Of a stretch of DNA of 64,000 bases, positions 16,079 through 24,442 are shown piece by piece. Position 1 is the stretch's first letter. Each line of letters opens with the position of its first letter. The notes beneath the pieces are model-generated. The model was given only the letters and a program-made list of their open reading frames with translations. It did not search any database and was not told where the DNA came from. This stretch comes from Clostridium sp. CS001 (GTDB lineage: Bacteria; Bacillota; Clostridia; Clostridiales; Clostridiaceae): NCBI RefSeq assembly GCF_020443565.1, contig NZ_JAIZZN010000014.1:1-64000 (forward strand), written 5' to 3'. Both the position numbers and the translations under genes were made by a program.

Positions 16079-16936
16079 CTACATATTATCCAAATAAGAA
16101 ACAGCACTAGCCGCAGCAACTAATCCTTCACCAGCAGATTTAATAAACTGGTATGGCTTTCCCGTACAATCTCCTGCAGCAAAGCAACCCTCAATATTTG
16201 TCTTCATATTTCTGTCTACTTTTATATGCCCTTCCTCTATTTCAAGGCCTGGCACTAGTTGTCCTGGTGATACACTATCTCTTAACATGAAAATTCCATC
16301 CGTAATTATCTCGGCTTTTTCTAATATAAGCTTAGTTACCCTGTCATTACCAACTATTTCTAAAGGCTTACTCTTTATTATCTCTACATTTGGATTTAGC
16401 TTGTATTCTCCTTTGTACATAGGAATAAAATAGGTTTTGCCACTTAGTTCACTTACATAATTGGTTTCTTCTTCACTTTCTTTATTATAACCAACTATAG
16501 TAACAGTCTTTCCTTTATACAATGGTGCATCACATGTAGCACAGTATCCTACACCCTTTCCTAAAAACTCTTCTTCCCCTTTTAATGCTTTAGCGTATTC
16601 TATGCCTGTAGCTAAAATTATTGTTTTAGCCTCATACATCTTTTCGTTTACCATCAAAGCAAAATAATCTCCCATGGCGTATATATTATTTATTTTTTCA
16701 TTCACAATACCTATCCCCATAGCATCAATATGATGTGAAAAACGATCTTTAAGTTCCTTTCCCGTAATGTCATGAAATCCTAAAAAGTTGTTTATCTTGG
16801 GTGCTTTTATTAGTTTTGCACTTAAATCCTTATTACCGAAGAGTATTATATTTTTATTTCTAATCTTAGCATTAATTGTTGCTTCAAGACCTGCTGGTCC
16901 TGTTCCAATTATTGCTATGTCATATCTTTCACTCAT
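16079..16936 (-). CDS. Thioredoxin reductase-like flavoprotein, NADPH motifs missing
   Basis: A 285-residue protein of the low-molecular-weight thioredoxin reductase fold. FAD contacts GTGPAG (residues 11-16) and GCFAAGDC (249-256) and the redox pair CATC (131-134) are intact. The usual NADPH-binding GGGxSA is replaced by 'VGYNKESEEE' (147-156), and the HRRxxxR site is replaced by 'FIPMYKGEYK'. This matches the ferredoxin-dependent flavin thioredoxin reductases known from clostridia, so electrons probably come from ferredoxin. ATG 16936 follows AAGGGG; upstream codons lack a site. It lies downstream of trxA. Confidence 0.82.
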   Translation of the reverse strand: MSERYDIAIIGTGPAGLEATINAKIRNKNIILFGNKDLSAKLIKAPKINNFLGFHDITGKELKDRFSHHIDAMGIGIVNEKINNIYAMGDYFALMVNEKMYEAKTIILATGIEYAKALKGEEEFLGKGVGYCATCDAPLYKGKTVTIVGYNKESEEETNYVSELSGKTYFIPMYKGEYKLNPNVEIIKSKPLEIVGNDRVTKLILEKAEIITDGIFMLRDSVSPGQLVPGLEIEEGHIKVDRNMKTNIEGCFAAGDCTGKPYQFIKSAGEGLVAAASAVSYLDNM

Positions 16937-17028
16937 GATATCGCCCCTTACCTTTTTTGTAGTGGAAATAATATTTACTCTTAATCCTGTTCTCACTGTT
17001 ATAACTAAATTTATTTGGCTTCTAAAAT

Positions 17029-17071
17029 GGAGATACTTATTTAAATTATAAAATTTAAATAAACTATCTCC
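17029..17071. repeat. Long inverted repeat between trxA and the reductase gene
   Basis: GGAGATACTTATTTAAATT (17029-17047) pairs with the arm ending TATCTCC (17071) with a single bulged base and a short loop. On the minus strand it is followed by ATTTTAG. It may be a partial terminator or a processing hairpin that sets the ratio of thioredoxin to reductase. Confidence 0.5.
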
Positions 17072-17116
17072 AAATTACTGCATTTAGCTTTATGACTAAC
17101 TTATAAAACTGCATGT

Positions 17117-17142
17117 AGAATAAGTACTTATGCTTATTCTTT
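17117..17142 (-). terminator. Weak hairpin after trxA
   Basis: GAATAAG and CTTATTC form a 7-bp stem with an 8-base loop just after the trxA stop codon on the minus strand. There is no clear T run, so it would give partial termination at most. Confidence 0.3.
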
Positions 17143-17147
17143 TAATC

Positions 17148-17465
17148 TTATAAATGTCTTTCAATTATTTTCTTTAAGTCTGCTTTAGGTCTGAATCCTA
17201 CCATAGTTTCTTTTACAGTATCTTTACTAAATACTACAACTGTTGGGATGCTTGCAATTCTATACTTTGATGATATTAATGGATTATCATCTACATTAAC
17301 CTTTACAAACTTAACTTTATCTCCCATTTCCTTTGATAACTCTTCCATTACTGGGGTTAACATTTTACAAGGTCCACACCAAGGTGCCCAAAAATCTACT
17401 ACTACTATACTGTCAGAGCCTGCAATTTCAGTGTCAAAACTTTTATCATTAACTTCTTTAATCAT
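17148..17465 (-). CDS. trxA: Thioredoxin
   Basis: A 105-residue thioredoxin with the classic WCGPC active site at residues 29-33, the buried 'VVDFWAPW' strand before it and the cis-proline turn 'SIPTVVVF' after it. It reduces protein disulphides in the cytoplasm. ATG follows CTGGAGG by 8 bases. The gene leads the flavoprotein reductase gene, so the pair is a self-contained thioredoxin system. Its leader contains a palindrome resembling a CsoR-family operator. Confidence 0.95.
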   Translation of the reverse strand: MIKEVNDKSFDTEIAGSDSIVVVDFWAPWCGPCKMLTPVMEELSKEMGDKVKFVKVNVDDNPLISSKYRIASIPTVVVFSKDTVKETMVGFRPKADLKKIIERHL

Positions 17466-17483
17466 ATTATTACCTCCAGTTAT

Positions 17484-17502
17484 TATACCCCATAAGGGTA
17501 TA
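17484..17502. promoter_or_regulatory. TATACCC-N5-GGGTATA palindrome in the trxA leader
   Basis: A perfect 7+7 inverted repeat with 5-base spacer located about +5 to +23 from the trxA promoter. The form, a C run and a G run flanked by TATA, resembles operators of CsoR/CstR-family repressors that sense copper or persulphides. No such repressor gene is in the window. Confidence 0.45.
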
Positions 17503-17513
17503 TTTATATTATT

Positions 17514-17542
17514 ATTGTATACCTTATTATGTGACTAGTCAA
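17514..17542 (-). promoter_or_regulatory. Promoter of trxA
   Basis: TTGACT (17537-17542) and TACAAT (17514-17519) with a 17-base spacer on the minus strand, 48 bases upstream of the trxA ATG. Confidence 0.75.
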
Positions 17543-17658
17543 TAATATTTTGAATTACCATCATGGTAAATCTGCCTTTTGATTAGTGCTATAAATTATA
17601 AGTATCAGCTCTACTATTTAAAAATAGTATACCCAAAGTAAAACTTGAAGATGCCTTA

Positions 17659-18975
17659 TTACTTTAATATATCTTTAACTATAGTATTATTATATTGTGA
17701 ATTTGGAAACTGTTTTGTAAGCATTTGTGCATAAGCCTTTGCCTTGTCTTTGTTAACATCCTTATTTATAATAATTAAATTGTACAGAACTTCCTCAGCA
17801 TAAGTTCCACTAGGAAATTGTTTTAAACTCATCTCATAGTACTTAATCGCATTTTCAAAGTCAGAGTTAGCTTTATAGTTTACTGCTAACATATAGATAA
17901 TATGTTCTTGCAAATAATTATCTTTAGAATATGGTAATGCATACAACAGATATTTTTGAGCTTCAACAAAGTTATTTTCCTTTATATAACTTGTTCCTTT
18001 TTCATAAAAATATTGTACTCCATCACTTTTAATAATTTCTTGACCTTTTATTACAAGTAACTTTTGGTTCATTGTAAGATCTGCATTTTGCCACTTGTTT
18101 ATATACTCATTTATTTGCTCCATGTTCTTACTTTTTATACTTTCAGTAAATAATTCTTGTGGGAACTTTGATGTTTCATCAGCTTTATTTTCTGAAGGTT
18201 TCACTTCCTTCTTGCCTGTATCCTGATTTTCTACTTTAGCATCTTTTTTAACTCCTTCAAGTTTATTAATTTCTATGTTTTCTAAACTCTTGGTTTCTCC
18301 CTTATTTTTACCCCTAACTCGGTTTATTCCACTTTGTATCTTTTCTATACCTGCTATTGAAATATCTTTTACGGTATGCATATATATCTTACCTATAAAC
18401 AGTATAGATGTTATTAAAAATATACTAGCAGTAACTATAAGTATTTTTTTGTAGTTCATTTCTTTTTTCAAGTTGCCATACTCTATTAATGTTTTTTTGT
18501 TCGTACTGGCTTGGGTATTTCTTTTATCTACTTTCAAAACCTCATTTATGTGGTTTAGTGCTTTGTCATACTCACCTTGTTTTATATAGCAAAGACTTAT
18601 ATTATTATTCACATTAATAAAGTTAAAGTGACTGTTTCCACACTGCTTTAATATTTCTAGTGCTTCAGATATATTAAGTTGCTTTATAAGCTCTAAAGCA
18701 TTAATGTAAAGTTGCAACTTTTCTTTATCCTTTATAGCATCTCTTAGGTATTTTTTTGACACTTCATCGTTATTCCTTTTGTAACTTATATTCCACATCT
18801 TTTTAGCATTGTCTAAATCGCCTTTTAGATAGTATAAAATACCCTTTAAATTTAAAGCAGCAGAATTTGCACTATTTATAGAAATACTTTTTTCACAAAG
18901 TTCTAAGGCCTTGTCTATATACCCATCGTTATACTTATTCATTGCTTTTACATATATTTTTCCTGCCTTATCCAT
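17659..18975 (-). CDS. TPR protein with an internal membrane helix
   Basis: A 438-residue protein with tetratricopeptide repeats on both sides of one membrane helix. The N-terminal part (about residues 5-160) has repeats such as 'ALNLKGILYYLKGDLDNAKK' and the helix spans about 176-197. A charged linker (200-270) leads to C-terminal repeats, for example 'SDFENAIKYYEMSLKQFPSG'. This puts one TPR block in the cytoplasm and one outside. It probably scaffolds an envelope complex; no specific partner is known. ATG follows AAAAGG. Confidence 0.7.
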   Translation of the reverse strand: MDKAGKIYVKAMNKYNDGYIDKALELCEKSISINSANSAALNLKGILYYLKGDLDNAKKMWNISYKRNNDEVSKKYLRDAIKDKEKLQLYINALELIKQLNISEALEILKQCGNSHFNFINVNNNISLCYIKQGEYDKALNHINEVLKVDKRNTQASTNKKTLIEYGNLKKEMNYKKILIVTASIFLITSILFIGKIYMHTVKDISIAGIEKIQSGINRVRGKNKGETKSLENIEINKLEGVKKDAKVENQDTGKKEVKPSENKADETSKFPQELFTESIKSKNMEQINEYINKWQNADLTMNQKLLVIKGQEIIKSDGVQYFYEKGTSYIKENNFVEAQKYLLYALPYSKDNYLQEHIIYMLAVNYKANSDFENAIKYYEMSLKQFPSGTYAEEVLYNLIIINKDVNKDKAKAYAQMLTKQFPNSQYNNTIVKDILK

Positions 18976-19150
18976 GATTTCACCTTTTATTTCCTATATT
19001 ATGAGTATTTCAATTATAACATAGGATTTAACTTTTTTCCTCACTTTTGATATTCATAAATTTCAAGCTCTAGCTTTAATATATAATCTGTAACAAAACT
19101 TAATCTATTTCATATTATGGCATTGATATCAATTAATAAAAGGGAGTTCT

Positions 19151-20176
19151 ATGGGTAAAAAAAGTTTAGTTTATCTACTAATAGTTTTATTACTTTTAAC
19201 TTGTTTCTCTTTATATAATAAGCATGTGAAAGAATCAACTTCATTATCTAAAAGCATAAATATTTTGAAAATAGACTTTATAGCTTTTCCTATTAAAGAA
19301 AATCAAGCTAAACTTTTTCCTTTAGTAAAACAATTTACTAGTAGCTTACCTAAAAGCAAAACAGAGGAGAATAAAGAAGAATCCGAACAATTAAAATCAA
19401 TAGAAAAAACACCTGAAATTAAAAAACCACTACCTGAAAAAACTGTTGTGGTTAAGGTTCCAGATGTTGTGCTTAAAATTGGTGACAATGGTGACGCTGT
19501 AAAATACATCCAACATAAGTTAAATGAATATGGCTATAAGCTAGAGGAAGATGGCTTATTTAGTGCCCTTACTTATGATTCCATATTAAACTTTCAATAT
19601 CGCTGCAACTTAGGTATCGACGGCGCCGTTGGTCCAAAAACTCTAGAAAAGCTTAATATCCCCCCAGATAAAAATATAGGATTTAACACCAAGATAGCCT
19701 CAGTTTCAAGCAGTAAAAATACTACATCTACAATTGCATTAAATAATTATAAGTCTGTTAGCGAGCTAGAATCATCAATAAATTCTCCAAAGGCTACTAG
19801 CAAAACAAACTATTATATTAAAGTAGATTTATCAAATCAGCGGGTAAACATTTTTACAAAGTCAGAGGATAAATGGGTTTTAGATAAATCCTTTATATGT
19901 TCAACTGGAAAAGCCTCTACCCCCACTGTAAAAGGTGATTTTACAATTAAAGATAAAGGTCCAATGTTTAGGGCAGGATCAAATACTATTTGCAATTACT
20001 ATACACAGTTTTATGGTAATTATCTATTTCATACTGTACTCCTTGATAATAATGAGAATATACAAGATGGTAGACTTGGAACACCTCTATCTCATGGTTG
20101 TATAAGGCTTGCCATTGACGATGCTAAATATATATATACTTCTATTCCTTATGGCACAAGTGTATCCATCCAGTAG
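19151..20176 (+). CDS. L,D-transpeptidase with peptidoglycan-binding domain
   Basis: A 341-residue envelope enzyme. It has a signal anchor at residues 5-22, a Lys/Glu-rich spacer, a PG_binding_1 domain at about 108-170 (KIGDNGDAVKYIQHKLNEYG), a Ser/Thr-rich linker and a C-terminal YkuD domain at about 225-341. The catalytic His and Cys are present in 'FHTVLL' and 'SHGCIRLAIDDAKYIY'. It should form 3-3 crosslinks or attach proteins in peptidoglycan. ATG follows AAAAGGGAG. It is a single-gene unit on the plus strand. Confidence 0.9.
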   Translation: MGKKSLVYLLIVLLLLTCFSLYNKHVKESTSLSKSINILKIDFIAFPIKENQAKLFPLVKQFTSSLPKSKTEENKEESEQLKSIEKTPEIKKPLPEKTVVVKVPDVVLKIGDNGDAVKYIQHKLNEYGYKLEEDGLFSALTYDSILNFQYRCNLGIDGAVGPKTLEKLNIPPDKNIGFNTKIASVSSSKNTTSTIALNNYKSVSELESSINSPKATSKTNYYIKVDLSNQRVNIFTKSEDKWVLDKSFICSTGKASTPTVKGDFTIKDKGPMFRAGSNTICNYYTQFYGNYLFHTVLLDNNENIQDGRLGTPLSHGCIRLAIDDAKYIYTSIPYGTSVSIQ

Positions 20177-20200
20177 ATCTTAGGTGAATTACATTACTAC

Positions 20201-20240
20201 AAATAACTTTATTTCATTATAAAGTTATTTAAATTATTTC
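20201..20240. terminator. Bidirectional terminator between the transpeptidase and citG
   Basis: AAATAACTTTAT (20201-20212) pairs with ATAAAGTTATTT (20219-20230), with T-rich tails in both directions. It lies between two convergent genes and could end both the L,D-transpeptidase transcript and the glutamate-fermentation transcript. Confidence 0.65.
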
Positions 20241-20303
20241 CCCTAAAGTTATCCCCAACTTAAATTAAGAATTCAATTAATCCACAAAAATAATGCACGG
20301 TTG

Positions 20304-21170
20304 TTATAAAGTATTCATGTATTCCTCCACAGAGTTAAAGAATACAGTTACAGCTAAAAGATCTGCTGATCCTCCTGGGCTTATATAATCTTTAATAAAT
20401 TCTTTGTTCAGAGTCTCTATTGCTTCTTTCCCTATTTCTGTAGTCATTCCACCTAAAGAGACTATTTTTTGGGCCTTTTGCTGCACATTTTTTAGTGTAT
20501 CCATTGAATGTCTGTGAATAATATTAGAATCCTCACAATATTTCATAATGCATAGGAGTGTATGTATTAATCTATCGTTTAACTCCAGATCTTTATTTTC
20601 TTTATATACTTCAAGGGAATAATCAAATACCAAGGGAATGCCTCTCTCTACTTGACCTCTTATTCCTTCTATTTTATGCTTTAAAAATAATTTTTCTCCG
20701 TGACTTGTAGCTTTTTCTTTATCCATAGAAGATAGTTCTTCCTGAACAAGTCCCTTGGTCATTTGCTTTATTATTCCTTGAATTTCAGAAAAACTTATCT
20801 TATGGTAAATGGCTTTTGTTACAGCAGCACAACTTATGCCTAAAAGAAAAATCATACCTTTGTGAGTATTTACACCATTGGTGCCCTCAAACATTTCATT
20901 CTCTGCCTCTATTCCTATTGACCTAATAGCCTTAAATATCTCACCAGGAGTCTTATTTGAGTATCCTTCCTCAGCAAATAGCACCATATACTTGCTTAAA
21001 ATAGATGTGCTTTTAATAAAAGTATAGTGATCCATGTCTCTATGGGCTCCTCTTGAGACAGAGGATACTAACCCCGGTGATGGATATGCAGCTACTTCAC
21101 ATAGCATTGCTTCAATTGCATACCCTGCTATAACAAAAGCTTCATGTGATATTAAATACTTATTCTTCAT
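20304..21170 (-). CDS. citG: Triphosphoribosyl-dephospho-CoA synthase
   Basis: A 288-residue CitG-family protein with 'YPSPGLVSSVSRGAHRDMD' (about 24-42), 'NTHKGMIFLLG' and 'SPGGSADLLAVTVFF' near the end. It makes the 2'-(5''-triphosphoribosyl)-3'-dephospho-CoA precursor that is attached to the lyase acyl carrier CitD. ATG 21170 was chosen because GGAGAGG precedes it; it overlaps the citX stop by 11 bp. It is the last gene of the glutamate-fermentation cluster. Confidence 0.9.
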   Translation of the reverse strand: MKNKYLISHEAFVIAGYAIEAMLCEVAAYPSPGLVSSVSRGAHRDMDHYTFIKSTSILSKYMVLFAEEGYSNKTPGEIFKAIRSIGIEAENEMFEGTNGVNTHKGMIFLLGISCAAVTKAIYHKISFSEIQGIIKQMTKGLVQEELSSMDKEKATSHGEKLFLKHKIEGIRGQVERGIPLVFDYSLEVYKENKDLELNDRLIHTLLCIMKYCEDSNIIHRHSMDTLKNVQQKAQKIVSLGGMTTEIGKEAIETLNKEFIKDYISPGGSADLLAVTVFFNSVEEYMNTL

Positions 21171-21672
21171 AGGACCTCTCCATATATTCTGCAAATTTTC
21201 TTTTTATAAAGCCTTCAACTTCATCTAAGCTATGTTTTCTACCTCGTACACAATTATGAGCAATATCATCACAAATAAAACATTTCCTCATAGCTAATCC
21301 AAGCTCTAAGCGGCTAATGCCTATTCCTCTGTCATCATATACATCTATGTCCACGCATCTTCCTAAAATATGATTGCTTTCTATATTAAGAGTCACTGCT
21401 TTAATATCCCTTGCAGTCTTCTTTATGCACATAATCACAATAGGACCTTCCGCAGCTCTTATACTTTTTTTGTAATGAATAGAATCAGTTAATATTTCAG
21501 AAATCTCTTGCTCCATGACCTTAATTATACCTTGTGACAAGGAATTATCTTTATCAAGTCCTGGATAGTTAACCCTAATAACTAGCATTGGCATTTTATA
21601 TTGCTTAACTAGTTCTTCTTGATATTCAATTCTTCTTTCTCTTTCTAACAATATATCTTCTGCTGTATACAT
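21160..21672 (-). CDS. citX: Apo-citrate/citramalate lyase phosphoribosyl-dephospho-CoA transferase
   Basis: A 170-residue CitX-family protein ('LLERERRIEYQEEL' near the N-terminus, 'RAAEGPIVIMCI' mid-protein and 'IDVYDDRGIGISRLELGL'). It transfers the prosthetic group precursor onto the serine of CitD. It starts six bases after the citC stop and has no clear ribosome binding site, so its translation probably depends on coupling to citC. Confidence 0.9.
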   Translation of the reverse strand: MYTAEDILLERERRIEYQEELVKQYKMPMLVIRVNYPGLDKDNSLSQGIIKVMEQEISEILTDSIHYKKSIRAAEGPIVIMCIKKTARDIKAVTLNIESNHILGRCVDIDVYDDRGIGISRLELGLAMRKCFICDDIAHNCVRGRKHSLDEVEGFIKRKFAEYMERSYEE

Positions 21673-21678
21673 ATGTTT

Positions 21679-22722
21679 TTAGTGTGGAGAATCGCTGGAT
21701 TTTATTTTCTCCATTATCTCCTTTCCTTGTGTAGTATTTAAAAACTTCCAAGTTGAGCTAGGCACTATGTTCTCTATTTCTGATATTTGTCCTTCTTTGA
21801 TTAACTTTCTAACCTTAGAAGCACTAATAACATCTGACTTATATGATTTTCTTTGTATCTCTATAACTTCTACCCCATATGTAGGTAAAATATCTTTTAA
21901 GGACTCATTATAAGCATTGGTAACTTTGCAATAAGGCTCTTCTCCTATAAATCTTTTGGTTATATTTAATGACTTGCAAAAATATCTTCCAAAGATTGAT
22001 GCATCTAATGTAGTATAGGCTCGTAATATTTCATCCTCTTTTCTTAAAAAATAAGATGGAAAGGTAGCTCGTGAAATGATATATTCTCCGCCTTTAATCA
22101 CTCGAACATTTTTTAAGTGAGAAACACCTTCTTTAACCATTGCATATCTATGAATAAATGGAAATGAGGATTTATCTTCTTCAACTATAAATACTAGAAC
22201 CTGGTCACTTTGCCTTGCAGCCTCTTCTATTAAATACCTATGTCCTAGTGTGAAAGGATTACAATTCATAACTAAAGCTGACTTTTTAGCACTTATATCT
22301 ATGTTGTATTCCCTTTGTATGTCCTTTAAGTATTTTTCTATATCATATATTCCGCTCTCTAGTAGAGCCACATTCTCTATTTCATGTATAATTTTATAGC
22401 CAAGAGATGTGAATATATGAATGTTTTCTATCTTAGTAAATATAAAACTATGATAAATCCCTTCATCAAAAAGCTTATCTGATACTGCTCCCATTAGTGT
22501 TGCTGCTACACCTTCGCCTCTTAACTCATCTGAAACTGCAAAACATTTAAACACATTTTGAGACTTAGAGCAGGTGGCTTTAATCTCCTGATTTTCTCTA
22601 ATTACTACTGTATAATCAACATTATCATCAAGTTCTAGATGAAATGTTTGTAAAAAGTCCCTTACTTCTTTTACCTCATCTTCATGCTTTAGGTTAATCT
22701 TTTCAACATTAAATCCATACAT
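21679..22722 (-). CDS. citC: [Citrate/citramalate lyase] ligase (acetylating)
   Basis: A 347-residue two-domain protein. The first 150 residues are GNAT-like (FAVSDELRGEGVAATLMG) and the rest is a nucleotidyltransferase with 'NCNPFTLGHRYLIEEAA' and the ISASKVRKLI end motif. It activates the lyase by ATP-dependent acetylation of the thiol on CitD. ATG 22722 has AAGGGGGATTGCC before it; upstream in-frame codons run into the citF terminator. It is the first gene after that terminator, so it may also have its own promoter. Confidence 0.9.
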   Translation of the reverse strand: MYGFNVEKINLKHEDEVKEVRDFLQTFHLELDDNVDYTVVIRENQEIKATCSKSQNVFKCFAVSDELRGEGVAATLMGAVSDKLFDEGIYHSFIFTKIENIHIFTSLGYKIIHEIENVALLESGIYDIEKYLKDIQREYNIDISAKKSALVMNCNPFTLGHRYLIEEAARQSDQVLVFIVEEDKSSFPFIHRYAMVKEGVSHLKNVRVIKGGEYIISRATFPSYFLRKEDEILRAYTTLDASIFGRYFCKSLNITKRFIGEEPYCKVTNAYNESLKDILPTYGVEVIEIQRKSYKSDVISASKVRKLIKEGQISEIENIVPSSTWKFLNTTQGKEIMEKIKSSDSPH

Positions 22723-22779
22723 GGCAATCCCCCTTATGAAGGCTTCCGATTCGCCCCAAAATATGCCCTTATGCATATA

Positions 22780-22820
22780 AAACAAAGCTGGAAAGTTTTA
22801 TTTTCAGCTTTGTTTTGTGT
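22780..22820 (-). terminator. Internal terminator between citF and citC
   Basis: AAACAAAGCTG (22780-22790) and CAGCTTTGTTT (22805-22815) form an 11-bp perfect stem. On the minus strand the 3' arm runs into GTTTTATAT. It would lower expression of the three maturation genes relative to the lyase subunits. Confidence 0.7.
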
Positions 22821-22841
22821 CTTATAACGTCTTATAAGTTC

Positions 22842-24380
22842 TTATAAGGGTCTTCTAACTACATCAATTACTGACCCATCCCTATATTCTATAACTGCAA
22901 CTATTTCATCTGAGAGCTCAATAGCTTTTGGTTTACCCGTCATTTTTTCAGCTATTGCTTTTAATTCTTCAATAGTCATTATTGGAAGATTTGTATTTCT
23001 TAATTTTTCAAGTATATCTGTTCTTTTAGGATTAACCGCTATGCCTCTTTCTGTTACAATAACATCGATACTTTCGCCTGGGGTTGTTATTGTAGTTACA
23101 CTTTCCTTAATAATTGGAAGTCTTGCCTTCATTAATTGTGTAACTATTATTGTAAGCTTAGCTCCCGCTGCCGTGTCACTATGGCCTCCAGACCCACCCA
23201 TTATAGCACCATCTGATCCTGTAGTTACATTAACATTAAAATTAGTATCTATTTCTGTAGCCCCTAAGATAACTATGTCTAAGTTATTTACAACTGCACC
23301 TTTGTTATCTGGGTTTCCATACATAGAAGCAGACATTCTTTGATGTTTATGGGTTCCTACATAGGATCTTACTGCCTGTAAATCAAAACATTGAACATCA
23401 AATAAAGTTCTAAATAATCCTTCTTCAAACATATCTACAATATATCCAGTTATTCCGCCTGAAGCAAAGCTACCTACTATTCCCTTTTCTTTCATATGCT
23501 TTCTTAATTCTGCAGCTACAGCTAGTGAAATCCCACCTGCGCCTGTTTGAAAGGACATTTCATTTTTAACAAGTCCTGAAGCTACCATAACATCCTTTGC
23601 CATTTTAGCTATTTTAAGTCCTACAGGATCTTTAGTAATCTTTGTAGTACCTGATACTATTCCAGCTGGGTCACCGATAGAATCCACCTTCACTATATAA
23701 TCTATATATATTTGGCTTATTTCTATAGGACAAGTTGGATAAGGCACCAAGTTATCTGTTACTGCTACTACCTTATCTGCACACTCAGCATCTGCTACTG
23801 CATAACCTAACGCTCCACAAGCTGACTTTCCGTATAGTCCACTTACGTTTCCGTATTCATCTGCTGTTGGTGCTGCAATAAATGCTACATCTATATGCAG
23901 ATCTCCACTCTCTATGGCTCTAGCGCGTCCGCCATGAGTATGCATAGTCACTGGTGTTTTTAATATACCCCTAGAAATTTCTTGTGCCACAGGCCCAGAC
24001 ATATAATTAGTCACAATCTTAGTAATGACCCCATTTTTTATATGCTCAATCAACGGTACATTATTGGGGAATAAAGAGCTTGCAGCTAAAGTAATATCTT
24101 TTATTCCTGCCTTTGCAATAGCCTCAACTACTAAATTCAATACCTTATCCCCATTTCTTAAATGATGGTGAAAAGAAATTGTCATGCCATCCTTTAATTG
24201 AACATTCTTTAAAACTTCCTCTATACTACCCAAAACCTTTTCATGGTTTGGTGTTACAGAGTTTAACTTTGTTTCTTTTCTTAGTTTAATTCCGGCATGT
24301 TTAAATACGCCTTCAAATTGAGTTACTTTTCCATACCCTTCTATATATTCTGGTATTTCCCTACCTAATATATTTTTCAT
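22842..24380 (-). CDS. citF: Citramalate lyase alpha subunit (citrate lyase CitF family)
   Basis: A 512-residue acyl-transferase subunit of the CitF family, with 'HHHLRNGDKVLNLVVEAIA' near residue 70 and 'FQTGAGGISLAVAAELR' near 275. It exchanges acetyl for the substrate on the carrier protein before cleavage. Because the cluster makes citramalate, the substrate here is very likely (S)-citramalate rather than citrate (inference from context). ATG 24380 was chosen since GAGGTG precedes it; the earlier GTG is part of that site. It follows citE by 62 bp. Confidence 0.88.
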   Translation of the reverse strand: MKNILGREIPEYIEGYGKVTQFEGVFKHAGIKLRKETKLNSVTPNHEKVLGSIEEVLKNVQLKDGMTISFHHHLRNGDKVLNLVVEAIAKAGIKDITLAASSLFPNNVPLIEHIKNGVITKIVTNYMSGPVAQEISRGILKTPVTMHTHGGRARAIESGDLHIDVAFIAAPTADEYGNVSGLYGKSACGALGYAVADAECADKVVAVTDNLVPYPTCPIEISQIYIDYIVKVDSIGDPAGIVSGTTKITKDPVGLKIAKMAKDVMVASGLVKNEMSFQTGAGGISLAVAAELRKHMKEKGIVGSFASGGITGYIVDMFEEGLFRTLFDVQCFDLQAVRSYVGTHKHQRMSASMYGNPDNKGAVVNNLDIVILGATEIDTNFNVNVTTGSDGAIMGGSGGHSDTAAGAKLTIIVTQLMKARLPIIKESVTTITTPGESIDVIVTERGIAVNPKRTDILEKLRNTNLPIMTIEELKAIAEKMTGKPKAIELSDEIVAVIEYRDGSVIDVVRRPL

Positions 24381-24442
24381 TATTATCACCTCAATTAACT
24401 AATCCACTAAAGTAGCTTTCTTCACAACTTTTAAAGTCGATT

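Noticed and set aside
17531-17545. GntR operator copy in the trxA promoter
   Set aside because: GACTAGTC is shared with operator 1, but the outer TGGA/TCCA arms are missing and the core overlaps the -35; likely chance.
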